Shown piece by piece: positions 7,132-13,490 of a stretch of 13,490 nt of DNA. The stretch comes from Deltaproteobacteria bacterium (GTDB lineage: Bacteria > Desulfobacterota > BSN033 > UBA1163): NCBI GenBank assembly GCA_016875255.1, contig VGRU01000084.1:1-13490 (forward strand). The letters are read 5' to 3'. The position numbers and the translations under genes were made by a program. The notes below the pieces were generated by a model that ran no database searches, was not told where the DNA came from, and saw only the letters and a program-made list of their open reading frames with translations. Position 1 is the first letter of the stretch; each line of letters opens with the position of its first letter.

Positions 7132-8325
7132 ATGGCCGACATGAGAGTTCAGTTTTGTGGCGTCGATTTTAAGAACCCCATTATTGCAGCCTCTGCGGAG
7201 CCAACCCTTTCTGCCCGCAATATGAAGCAGGTCATCAAGACCGGGGCAGGGGGGCTGGTAGCTAAAACGGTTACAGATTCCGAGGCCCTGAGGCGCTTAA
7301 CAAAGATGTCGAAGTTTCGCTATCTCGACGAAGAGCACAATGTCTGTCGTGGAAAGGTTCCGAGGCTTTTCACCTTTTATGGCCGGACCGGCCTTGCCGA
7401 AGAGACCCCTGAAGAATGGATGAAGGAGTTAAAAGAAGCTCAAGCCTCAGCCCTGAAACATGATTGTGTGATCATTGGAAGTGCGGCAGGGACAACGGTC
7501 GAAAGCTGGGTGACCCTTTCGAAGATGATTGAAGATACCGGAATCAGGCTGATCGAGCTCAACTTCGGATGCCCGCATCCATCGGAGATGAAGGGAACTC
7601 CCACAGGCATGCTGGTGGGTCAAGACAAAAACGCTGCCTCCGACATTACCTATCAGGTGACGAAGTCAGTGAAAATCCCTGTGATCATCAAGCTCACTCC
7701 TCAGGTGGCGGATGTAGTCGAAATGGCGAGGGTCGTTCAATCCGCAGGCGCCTCAGCCGTGACGATTATCAACCGCTTTGTGGGTTTCTGTCTCGATATC
7801 GAGACGGGCAAGCCCCATATCCACGGATGGGCGGGAGTCGGAGGGCCCTGGGTCAAGCCTTTAACCTTACGATGGGTATCCAAGATTTATACTGGCCTTA
7901 ATATTCCCATTTCAGGCACAAACGGAGTCTATGACTGGAAGGATGCAGTGGAGTTCCTGATGTCCGGGTCCACTCTGGTCCAATTCTGTTCGGTGGTGAT
8001 GCTCAAAGGTTATGCCTATCTCGGGAAGCTGGTAAGAGAGTTAGATGATTTCTTAAACCGCAAAGGCTATGGCTCGGTTCGGGAGATCATTGGAATGGCA
8101 GCGAGGGCCGCTATGACTTATGAGGAGATGGAATCCTTGGCGAGAGAATATGCCCGGATCGATCAGGAAATATGCACGGCATGCAAGAGGTGTATGCGTT
8201 CCTGCTTCTATAATGCGATCTTCGTTAAAGATAAAAAAGTACTGGTCAGCGGAGCCTGCAGGGGATGCGGCCTCTGCACCTGCGTCTGCCCCGTCCCCGG
8301 AGCCATCCTGTTGCACAGTGGATAA
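7132..8325 (+). CDS. PreA/dihydroorotate-dehydrogenase-like flavoprotein with C-terminal 2x[4Fe-4S] ferredoxin domain
   Basis: The 397-residue protein has an FMN-binding TIM barrel (about 5-310) with family segments FKNPIIAAS near the start, ELNFGCPHP around 142-150, and IKLTPQVADV. A ferredoxin tail follows. Cluster one uses Cys348, Cys351, Cys354 and Cys358. Cluster two uses Cys376, Cys379, Cys382 and Cys386, followed by Pro. This matches the PreA half of bacterial dihydropyrimidine dehydrogenase. By eye, however, the active-site loop reads GMLVGQD with Val162 where dihydropyrimidine dehydrogenases have the acid-base Cys. No preT-like NAD(P)H-binding partner and no dihydropyrimidinase gene lie nearby. 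It starts nine bases after the molybdenum subunit stop with GAGGAG just upstream, so it belongs to that operon. It may reduce or oxidise the hydroxylated product, or act as an electron-transfer partner. Both ideas are inference. Confidence 0.85.
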   Translation: MADMRVQFCGVDFKNPIIAASAEPTLSARNMKQVIKTGAGGLVAKTVTDSEALRRLTKMSKFRYLDEEHNVCRGKVPRLFTFYGRTGLAEETPEEWMKELKEAQASALKHDCVIIGSAAGTTVESWVTLSKMIEDTGIRLIELNFGCPHPSEMKGTPTGMLVGQDKNAASDITYQVTKSVKIPVIIKLTPQVADVVEMARVVQSAGASAVTIINRFVGFCLDIETGKPHIHGWAGVGGPWVKPLTLRWVSKIYTGLNIPISGTNGVYDWKDAVEFLMSGSTLVQFCSVVMLKGYAYLGKLVRELDDFLNRKGYGSVREIIGMAARAAMTYEEMESLAREYARIDQEICTACKRCMRSCFYNAIFVKDKKVLVSGACRGCGLCTCVCPVPGAILLHSG

Positions 8326-8331
8326 ACCTTC

Positions 8332-8364
8332 ACGGATTTTTTTCTTGACAAAAAATCCGTTTTT
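8332..8364 (+). terminator. Rho-independent-like terminator after the PreA-like gene
   Basis: A perfect 11-bp stem (8332-8342 with 8350-8360) encloses a 7-base loop and runs into a short T-tract (8360-8364). The stem is rich in A-T, so it is moderate in strength. It follows the PreA-like stop by six bases and precedes the regulator gene, separating the catabolic block from the regulator. Confidence 0.6.
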
Positions 8365-8373
8365 GTTTAAATG
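8345..8373 (+). promoter_or_regulatory. candidate promoter of the GntR regulator
   Basis: A perfect TTGACA at 8345-8350 lies in the loop and 3' arm of the terminator hairpin. The -10 box is either TTAAAT (8367-8372, 16-base spacer) or TAAATG (8368-8373, 17-base spacer), each four of six to consensus. It is placed 25-50 bases before the regulator start. The overlap of its -10 region with an inverted repeat supports a repressible promoter. Confidence 0.5.
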
Positions 8374-8384
8374 GTTAAACCATT
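8370..8384. promoter_or_regulatory. GntR/FadR-family operator (TGGT-N3-ACCA)
   Basis: AATGGTT and AACCATT form a perfect 7-bp inverted repeat around one central A. The core TGGTTAAACCA fits the TGGT-N3-ACCA half-site pattern known for FadR-subfamily regulators such as PdhR and LldR. It overlaps the -10 box of the candidate promoter and sits 13 bases before the regulator's own start codon, which points to negative autoregulation. Confidence 0.65.
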
Positions 8385-8397
8385 ATAAAGGGAACCC

Positions 8398-9123
8398 ATG
8401 TTTAAGAAGGCGAAACAGAACCGGGCGTTTGAGGATGTCGTCTCCCAGATTCAGGAGGCCATCCTCGAGGGAAGGCTCAACACCGGAGAGAGGCTTCCGG
8501 GTGAAAGGCAGTTGAGGGAGACCTTTCATGTCAGCCGGGGCACACTGAGGGAGGCCCTCCGGACACTGGAGCAGAAAAAACTGGTCCAGATCCGGACAGG
8601 TATGAGGGGAGGAGCGATTGTCTGTCCTGTCAATACGCAACCCGTAAGCGAAAGCCTCGACCTTCTGCTCCGGTATCAAAAGATCGATTTAAAAGAGTTG
8701 GCCGAGTTTCGGGAGGAGGTGGAAGGGGCGGTTGCTGCTCAGGCGGCCAGGAGAGCAAAGAAAGAGGACATCAAGAAATTGACTTCCTTTCTCGACTCAA
8801 TTAAAAACCTCCTCAATGGCGGCCAGGAAACGTGGAGGGAAGCGATTAAGGTGGACAATCAGTTCCATCTCTGTCTTGCGAGGATTGCCGGAAACAGGGT
8901 CTTTGAATCGATCTTAACGATTATTTATGACAATATCTTCAGGTATTTCGACCGGTTCCTCCCAAAAGAGAAAAAGGTCACAGAGAGAATCTATCAGGAT
9001 CTGTGCGGCATCGTGGAGGCGATCAAAAAGAAGGATTCTCAAAAGACAAAAACCCTCATACAGGACCATGTGAAGCGGTTTGATCGCCTGATGGAAGCGA
9101 ATCGGAAGAAAGTGTTTTCATAA
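8398..9123 (+). CDS. GntR-family transcriptional regulator with FCD domain (FadR subfamily)
   Basis: The 241-residue protein has the GntR winged helix at about residues 8-75, including LPGERQLRETFHVSRGTLREALRTLEQKKLVQ. A helical FCD effector domain spans about 98-235. FCD domains usually bind a metal with an Asp and three His and sense small organic acids. Here Asp153 and His157 (DNQFH) and His224 (DHVKRF) are visible, but the third His position, normally EHRAI, reads DLCGI, so one ligand appears lost. The start has AAAGGGA upstream (8387-8393). It lies between the enzyme block and the TRAP transporter genes, the usual place for a local regulator of an import-and-degrade locus. A near-ideal operator directly upstream supports autoregulation. 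Whether it also controls the upstream operon cannot be seen, because no second copy of the operator was found. Confidence 0.92.
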   Translation: MFKKAKQNRAFEDVVSQIQEAILEGRLNTGERLPGERQLRETFHVSRGTLREALRTLEQKKLVQIRTGMRGGAIVCPVNTQPVSESLDLLLRYQKIDLKELAEFREEVEGAVAAQAARRAKKEDIKKLTSFLDSIKNLLNGGQETWREAIKVDNQFHLCLARIAGNRVFESILTIIYDNIFRYFDRFLPKEKKVTERIYQDLCGIVEAIKKKDSQKTKTLIQDHVKRFDRLMEANRKKVFS

Positions 9124-9133
9124 GGAGGAGGTG

Positions 9134-9145
9134 ATGAGAAGATAA
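9134..9145 (+). other. three-codon mini-ORF behind a near-ideal Shine-Dalgarno sequence
   Basis: Directly after the regulator, TAAGGAGGAGGTGATG (9121-9136) contains GGAGGTGAT, which complements the 16S rRNA 3' end. An ATG at 9134 opens a frame of Met-Arg-Arg followed by TAA. The 94-base gap holds several more purine-rich Shine-Dalgarno-like stretches before the true site for dctP. It may be a ribosome standby or leader element, or chance. Confidence 0.2.
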
Positions 9146-9217
9146 ACTTGAAGGAAAGGCAGGGAGGTTTTGATCAGGTATCTTTGACACGGAGGATTCC
9201 ATTTTAAGGAGGGAAAG

Positions 9218-10330
9218 ATGAAAAAGGCAACCGTATTGATTTTAAGTATTTTAATGTTTGCAGGAATAGGTTTATCGGTCTTCACGCCCAAAACCACTGA
9301 GGCGCAAACGATCACCTGGAAGATGCAGACGACCTGGCCGGCAGGAATGGCGCTTCACACCAGTGCTGTGGCTCTTGCCAAACGGATCGAAGAGATGTCA
9401 GGCGGACGACTCAAGATTGATATCATGCCTGCCGGAGCCATTGTGCCTGCTTTTGAGGTCCTGGGCGCTGTTCACAAAGGGACCCTTGATGCGGCCCATG
9501 GCTGGTCCGCCTACTGGATCGGCAGACATCCGGCCGCGAACCTCTTCTCGAGTGTGGCAGGCGGTCCCTTTGCCATGGATAATGTGGACTATGCGGGCTG
9601 GCTCTACCACGGAGGCGGTCTGGAATTCTACAGAGAGCTTTACCTCGATGCGATGAAGATGAAGGTGATGGTTTTTCCCACGGATATCATTGCTTCGGAA
9701 CCTCTGGGATGGTTTAAGAGACCGATCAAGTCCTGGGGGGATTTGAAAGGGCTCAAGATGCGGGAGAGCGGTTTGACCGCCGAGATTTATAAAGAGGCGG
9801 GTGTCACAGTCATTACCATGCCAGGAGGTGAAATCCTTCCCGCACTGGAGCGGGGCGTGATCGACGGCGCTGCGTTTATGTGCCCGACCACAGACAAAGA
9901 GCTGGGTTTCCAGGATGTGGTAAAATTTTACCACGCACCGGGCATCCACAGGCATACCGGCACGCTGGAGCTTCTCGTTAACAAGGATTCCTGGGATAAA
10001 CTGCCGGCTGACCTGAAAGCCATTGTTGATATCGCAAGCAGGGAAAATCTTTTCCGGGCCTGGATCGAACTGGTGGATAAAAATGTGAAGGACCTTGAGG
10101 TGCTCAAGACAAAACATGGAGTGAAAATGGTGGAGACACCGAAAGAGGTCATTCTTGAGATTCTGAAAGCCTGGGACAAAGTAGCGGCAAAGTATGTGGC
10201 CAAGGATCCGTTCTTTGCCAAGGTTTATGCCTCTCAAAAAGATTATGCAAAGAAGATGGTTGATTACCGACGGGAATTCTATATTCCCTATGAGATGGTG
10301 GCTGACTACTACTGGCCGAAGAAGAAATAA
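9218..10330 (+). CDS. dctP: TRAP transporter substrate-binding protein, DctP family (TakP-like)
   Basis: The 370-residue periplasmic protein starts with a signal peptide: Lys2-Lys3, a hydrophobic core to about 22, and a probable cleavage after TTEA at residue 29. The mature part begins ITWKMQTTWPAG and has the DctP layout, with LKGLKMRESG holding Arg182, the position of the arginine that pairs with the substrate carboxylate. The N-terminal ITW-TTWPAG stretch and the AHGWSAYWIGRHPAANLF segment recall the TakP 2-oxo-acid-binding branch, so a 2-oxo acid or similar organic acid is the best guess. A strong AAGGAGGG site (9206-9213) precedes the start. It delivers its ligand to the DctQ-DctM membrane complex encoded next. 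A strong hairpin follows its stop, which would favour higher dctP mRNA levels than dctQM. Confidence 0.93.
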   Translation: MKKATVLILSILMFAGIGLSVFTPKTTEAQTITWKMQTTWPAGMALHTSAVALAKRIEEMSGGRLKIDIMPAGAIVPAFEVLGAVHKGTLDAAHGWSAYWIGRHPAANLFSSVAGGPFAMDNVDYAGWLYHGGGLEFYRELYLDAMKMKVMVFPTDIIASEPLGWFKRPIKSWGDLKGLKMRESGLTAEIYKEAGVTVITMPGGEILPALERGVIDGAAFMCPTTDKELGFQDVVKFYHAPGIHRHTGTLELLVNKDSWDKLPADLKAIVDIASRENLFRAWIELVDKNVKDLEVLKTKHGVKMVETPKEVILEILKAWDKVAAKYVAKDPFFAKVYASQKDYAKKMVDYRREFYIPYEMVADYYWPKKK

Positions 10331-10353
10331 GGTTAGTTAGAGAATGGGTTTCA

Positions 10354-10396
10354 AGTCCTCCCATTTCCTCTTTGTTAAAGGGGGGATGGGAGGATT
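10354..10396 (+). promoter_or_regulatory. strong stem-loop between dctP and dctQ
   Basis: Bases 10356-10373 pair with 10377-10394 around a 3-base GTT loop. There are no true mismatches in RNA, since three positions are G-U wobbles, and two further pairs extend the stem to 10354 and 10396. No T-run follows directly, so it is better read as an mRNA-stabilising or processing element, or a dispersed repeat, than as an intrinsic terminator. Confidence 0.65.
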
Positions 10397-10441
10397 ATCC
10401 ATTTTCCACTTTTTACAAAAAAACAGAGAGAGTGAACCCTT

Positions 10442-10969
10442 ATGGCACAGCCCTTTTCTAAATTATTGAAAACAGCCAAGGGCATCGATACCATCGGTAT
10501 CTGGTCGGGGAAGGCGGCGGCCTGGCTCATCTTCCCCTTAGTTTTCGGATTGACCTATGAGGTCATTTCACGGTACGCATTCAACACTCCCACGATATGG
10601 GCATATGATTTAGCCTATATGCTCTACGGGAGCCTCTTTATGTTAGGAGCGGCCTTTACCCTTTATAAGAAAGGACATATTCGCACGGACATCTTTTATG
10701 AGAAATGGTCTCCCAAAAAGCAGGGATGGATTGACGCTCTCCTCTATTTCTTCTTCTTCTTTCCGGGAATGATCTTTTTTCTGATCGCAGGGTTGGATGA
10801 AGCCATCCTTTCCTGGAGCCTCCTGGAGAGATCTGAAGCAGGAGCATGGCGGCCCCCTGTCTATCCATTCAAAACCGTTATTCCCCTTACAGCCCTTCTT
10901 CTTCTAATTCAGGGGGTGTCGGAGTTTCTAAAGAGCGTCTATGCCGCTGTGAGGGGGGAATGGCCATGA
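10442..10969 (+). CDS. dctQ: TRAP transporter small membrane subunit DctQ
   Basis: The 175-residue protein shows four hydrophobic segments, at about 27-47, 57-77, 96-117 and 138-158, matching the four-helix DctQ fold. Typical family features are the helix-1 region LTYEVISRYAFNTPTIWAYDLAYMLYGSLFMLGAAFTLYKKGHIRTD, read here in parts: the V-SRY-FN-P-W pattern and the GHIRTD loop. DctQ joins DctM in the inner membrane and is needed for sodium-driven uptake of the ligand held by DctP. The ribosome site is weak (GAGAGAG around 10426-10432). Its stop overlaps the dctM start in an ATGA arrangement (10966-10969), a sign of translational coupling. Confidence 0.92.
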   Translation: MAQPFSKLLKTAKGIDTIGIWSGKAAAWLIFPLVFGLTYEVISRYAFNTPTIWAYDLAYMLYGSLFMLGAAFTLYKKGHIRTDIFYEKWSPKKQGWIDALLYFFFFFPGMIFFLIAGLDEAILSWSLLERSEAGAWRPPVYPFKTVIPLTALLLLIQGVSEFLKSVYAAVRGEWP

Positions 10970-12285
10970 AACCCGAATATTTAGGATTGATCCTATTAGG
11001 ATCCCTTCTCACAGGGATTTTTGTCGGATTTCCAATCGCCTTTACGCTGATCATCCTGGGCGTTGTCATCGGCTACATAGGGTTCGGCATTGGGGTCTTT
11101 GACCTGATGGTCTTTCAGACCCTCGGCTTGATGAAGGAGGAGACCTTCGCCGCTGTTCCCCTCTTTATCTTCATGGGCCATCTTCTGGAGCATGCCGGAC
11201 TGATGGAACGCCTTTTTAAATCCTTCCAGTCGATCTTCGGAGGGATGAAAGGTTCTTTATACCTTGGCGTCCTTTTGACTGCGACCATCTTTGCCACAGC
11301 CACAGGAATCATTGGCGCCTCTGTGACCGTGATCGGATTGATGGCCGCCCCCCTGATGACCAAGAGCGGGTATAATACAAGGCTTTCTGCAGGGGTGATC
11401 ACCGCCGGAGGTGCCCTGGGAATTCTGATTCCTCCCAGCGTGATGCTGGTAGTCATCGGTCCGGTGGTCGGAGTCTCTGTTGTAAAACTCTTTGTTGCGG
11501 CCATCATACCAGGGCTGCTTCTCTCCGGTCTCTATTGTGGATATTCCCTTATCAAATGCCAAATATGGCCCGAGCTTGGCCCCACCCTTTCCCGGGAAGA
11601 GAGAATTACTTCCACCAAAGAGATACTGAAGGAGTTATTCTCAGGCATTGTCCCAATGGCTTTTATCATCTTTGCGGCTCTTGGGAGCATCATCGCAGGA
11701 TTGGCCACTCCTACGGAAGCCGCGGCCATGGCTGCATCAGGAGCCCTACTGTTGACGATTGTCTATCGGAAGCTCACGTTGGGTGTTCTCAAAGAGGCCT
11801 CTTTTAAGACCATTCAGACTTCGAGTATGATCCTCTTTCTTGCGATGGCCTCCAATATCTTCGGGGCAATCTTCACGCGCCTCGGGACGAGCACGATGAT
11901 TGCCAAAGCGATGCTGGCCCTTCCCATTCCTCCGATGGGCATGATTGCACTTCTCATGTTGATCATCTTTCTCCTGGGTTGGCCTCTGGAATGGCCGGCC
12001 ATTGTCTTCATCTTTCTCCCCATCTTCCTTCCCGTGGTTCATGAATTGAAGCTGGACAAGGTCTGGTTCTGCACCCTGGTGGCGGTCAACCTTCAGACAG
12101 CCTATCTCTCCCCACCGGTGGCCATGGCGGCTTACTACCTGAAGGCCGTCGCTCCGAAGTGGGAGTTGCTGGATATCTATAAGGGGATGGCGGAGTTTAT
12201 GGTTCTCCAAATGATTGGCCTGGCGCTTGTCTTCTTCTTTCCTCAGATCGCCCTGTGGCTTCCGAACCTGTTGTTAAGCAGATAA
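10966..12285 (+). CDS. dctM: TRAP transporter large permease subunit DctM
   Basis: The 439-residue protein is hydrophobic throughout, with about a dozen membrane segments. It has DctM hallmarks: GFPIAFTLI near the N-terminus, the GIIGASVTVIGLMAAPLM stretch, LGILIPPSVMLVVIG, and ATPTEAAAMAA in the second repeat. It forms the ion-coupled channel of the TRAP complex. ATG 10966 was chosen because GAGGGGGG (10951-10958) sits seven bases before it and it overlaps the dctQ stop. ATG 10960 would be too close to that site, and the longer open frame back to 10846 adds residues unlike the family. Length is normal. The next gene begins 33 bases after its stop, so the oxidoreductase is probably part of the same transcript. 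Confidence 0.95.
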   Translation: MKPEYLGLILLGSLLTGIFVGFPIAFTLIILGVVIGYIGFGIGVFDLMVFQTLGLMKEETFAAVPLFIFMGHLLEHAGLMERLFKSFQSIFGGMKGSLYLGVLLTATIFATATGIIGASVTVIGLMAAPLMTKSGYNTRLSAGVITAGGALGILIPPSVMLVVIGPVVGVSVVKLFVAAIIPGLLLSGLYCGYSLIKCQIWPELGPTLSREERITSTKEILKELFSGIVPMAFIIFAALGSIIAGLATPTEAAAMAASGALLLTIVYRKLTLGVLKEASFKTIQTSSMILFLAMASNIFGAIFTRLGTSTMIAKAMLALPIPPMGMIALLMLIIFLLGWPLEWPAIVFIFLPIFLPVVHELKLDKVWFCTLVAVNLQTAYLSPPVAMAAYYLKAVAPKWELLDIYKGMAEFMVLQMIGLALVFFFPQIALWLPNLLLSR

Positions 12286-12318
12286 AGAATTGGGATGACC
12301 GGAATGGGAACCTCTCCT

Positions 12319-13490
12319 ATGAACGAAGAACGGAGTTTTGATATTCTGATCATCGGCGGCGGCGTGATGGGATCGAGCATTGCTTACCATCTTGCCAATG
12401 ACGGGTTTAAGGGCCGCATCGCTGTCTTTGAGAAAGATTCCACTTACGAAAAGGCTTCCACTGTCCTCAGCGTAGGAGGAATCCGGAGACAGTTCAGCAC
12501 AGAGGTCAATGTCCTGCTCTCCCGGTACAGTCTTACCTTCTATCAGGAGTTTGGCGAGAGGATGGAGATGGGGGGAGAGCGGCCTGAGATCGACTTTAAA
12601 CCCAGGGGCTATCTCTTTTTGGGAAGCGAGAAGAACTGGCCTATTCTTGTAAGGCACCAGGCCTTTCAAAAATCGCTCAGTGTTGAGACACAGCTCCTTA
12701 ATGTTAAAGAGACTCTTCAGCTCATTCCCGATCTCAACACGGAGGACCTGGTCGGCTCTTCCTTCTCCGCTGGCGATGGATATATGGACCCGCACAGCGT
12801 GCTCCAGGGGTTCGTGAGGAAGGCGAGACATCTGGGCGTGGAATATATCCATCAGGAGGTGGTGGAAATTCTGCGGAAAGGGGAGCGTCTCGAAGGGGTG
12901 AAGACAAAAGATGGAACAACTTATTTCTCCTCTTCGATTGTGAATGCGGCCGGCCCCTATGCCGGAGAGGTGGGAAAGATGGCGGGGATAGAGATCCCGG
13001 TTGTTCCTGTGCGGAGGATGGTCTATCTGGTTAAGCCGCCGCGGCTCTTTGAGTATGACCTTCCTCTGGTGATCGATACCTCGGGAGTCTATTTCCTTCA
13101 CGAGACAGGCAAACAGATCCTTACCGGGAAATCCCGGAAGGAAGAGCCCCCGAGATTCAATTACGTGTGGGATCGAAATTATTTTCAGGAAGCGATCTGG
13201 CCTTCTCTTGCACACCGTATCCCCCTGTTCGACGAGCTGAAAGTGGTCAGCGGGTGGGCAGGGCTTTATGAGGTCAATCAGTGGGACTCCAATGGAATCA
13301 TCGGAGAGCATCCAGAGGTCCGGGGCTTCTACATGGCAGTGGGTTTCAGCGGTCATGGGTTTCAGCAGGCGCCTGCCGTGGGCAAAGCCCTTTCGGAATG
13401 GATACGCCTCAGGCGTTATGAGACTTTGGATGTCAGCCCGCTGGGCTATGAGCGGATTCTTGAAGGCAGAAAGGTGCTGGAGGAGGAAGT
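12319..13490 (+). CDS. FAD-dependent amine/imino-acid oxidoreductase (DAO family), partial at right edge
   Basis: The frame stays open from ATG 12319 to the end of the window, giving 390 codons; the stop is outside. The N-terminus has the FAD-binding motif IIGGGVMGSS (GxGxxG at 13-18), a FEKD acidic strand end, and SVGGIRRQFS at 51-60. Near the end is FSGHGFQQAP (343-352). These are marks of the DAO superfamily branch holding sarcosine oxidase beta, FOXRED1-like and hydroxyproline/D-amino-acid dehydrogenases, which oxidise a C-N bond to an imine. In-frame ATGs at 12295 and 12304 would add eight or five residues, and ribosome sites are weak for all three. It follows dctM closely, suggesting that the imported compound or a product is an amino or imino acid. 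The exact substrate cannot be read. Confidence 0.88.
   Translation, partial: MNEERSFDILIIGGGVMGSSIAYHLANDGFKGRIAVFEKDSTYEKASTVLSVGGIRRQFSTEVNVLLSRYSLTFYQEFGERMEMGGERPEIDFKPRGYLFLGSEKNWPILVRHQAFQKSLSVETQLLNVKETLQLIPDLNTEDLVGSSFSAGDGYMDPHSVLQGFVRKARHLGVEYIHQEVVEILRKGERLEGVKTKDGTTYFSSSIVNAAGPYAGEVGKMAGIEIPVVPVRRMVYLVKPPRLFEYDLPLVIDTSGVYFLHETGKQILTGKSRKEEPPRFNYVWDRNYFQEAIWPSLAHRIPLFDELKVVSGWAGLYEVNQWDSNGIIGEHPEVRGFYMAVGFSGHGFQQAPAVGKALSEWIRLRRYETLDVSPLGYERILEGRKVLEEE

Noticed and set aside
2508..8325. Reductive pyrimidine degradation operon (PreA plus beta-ureidopropionase)
   Set aside because: No dihydropyrimidinase or PreT gene is seen, the PreA-like loop lacks the catalytic Cys, and the nitrilase-type protein is shorter than typical beta-ureidopropionases.
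9148..9207. 19-codon TTG-initiated frame before dctP
   Set aside because: No ribosome site at proper spacing and no recognisable peptide; the length is within chance.
10846..10965. N-terminal extension of DctM
   Set aside because: It overlaps dctQ by 120 bases and is not hydrophobic like the family start; ATG 10966 overlaps the dctQ stop and has a good ribosome site.
12274..13356. 360-codon open frame on the minus strand
   Set aside because: The + strand at the same place encodes an FAD-binding oxidoreductase with GxGxxG and FSGHGF motifs that runs off the edge, so the minus frame is a shadow.

Overview
The window is a bacterial chromosomal segment of roughly half GC with every recognisable gene on the + strand. 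The mix of a CoxM/S/L-order molybdenum hydroxylase, a ferredoxin-fused PreA-like flavoprotein, a tripartite TRAP transporter and an FCD-type GntR regulator, with short palindromic repeats in the gaps, fits an anaerobic or facultative environmental bacterium such as a Desulfobacterota-like lineage. That taxonomic guess is inference; no rRNA or other marker gene is present.

Layout. Bases 1-183 hold a weak promoter candidate and a perfect 20-base palindrome. A divergent proC-like reductase follows (184-1029), then a small cupin (1101-1442), a DUF2848 protein (1641-2345), a nitrilase-superfamily amidohydrolase (2508-3278), and the FAD, 2Fe-2S and molybdopterin subunits of a xanthine-dehydrogenase-family hydroxylase (3285-7122). 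A PreA/dihydroorotate-dehydrogenase-like flavoprotein with two 4Fe-4S clusters comes next (7132-8325). A compact terminator/promoter/operator (8332-8384) separates this block from a FadR-type regulator (8398-9123). The regulator is followed by the TRAP genes dctP, dctQ and dctM (9218-12285), and an FAD-dependent amine/imino-acid oxidoreductase runs off the right edge (12319-13490). No gene-free stretch exceeds 300 bases. The gaps of 198, 162, 188 and 111 bases each contain a different inverted-repeat element.

How the genes may work together. The arrangement looks like one catabolic locus. The TRAP system would import an organic acid, the molybdenum hydroxylase would hydroxylate it (probably a nitrogen heterocycle or an aldehyde-like carbon), and the PreA-like protein would carry out or accept a further redox step. 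The nitrilase-family enzyme and perhaps the DUF2848 protein would hydrolyse a C-N or C-C bond. The terminal FAD oxidoreductase and the ProC-like reductase point to an amino or imino acid in the pathway. The GntR regulator has a near-ideal TGGT-N3-ACCA operator over its own promoter and probably senses a pathway acid.

No substrate can be assigned from sequence alone. Two enzymes, ProC and PreA-like, carry changes in motifs that are normally diagnostic, so their textbook names should not be taken as their function. The combination is a candidate for an undescribed degradation pathway rather than a known one.
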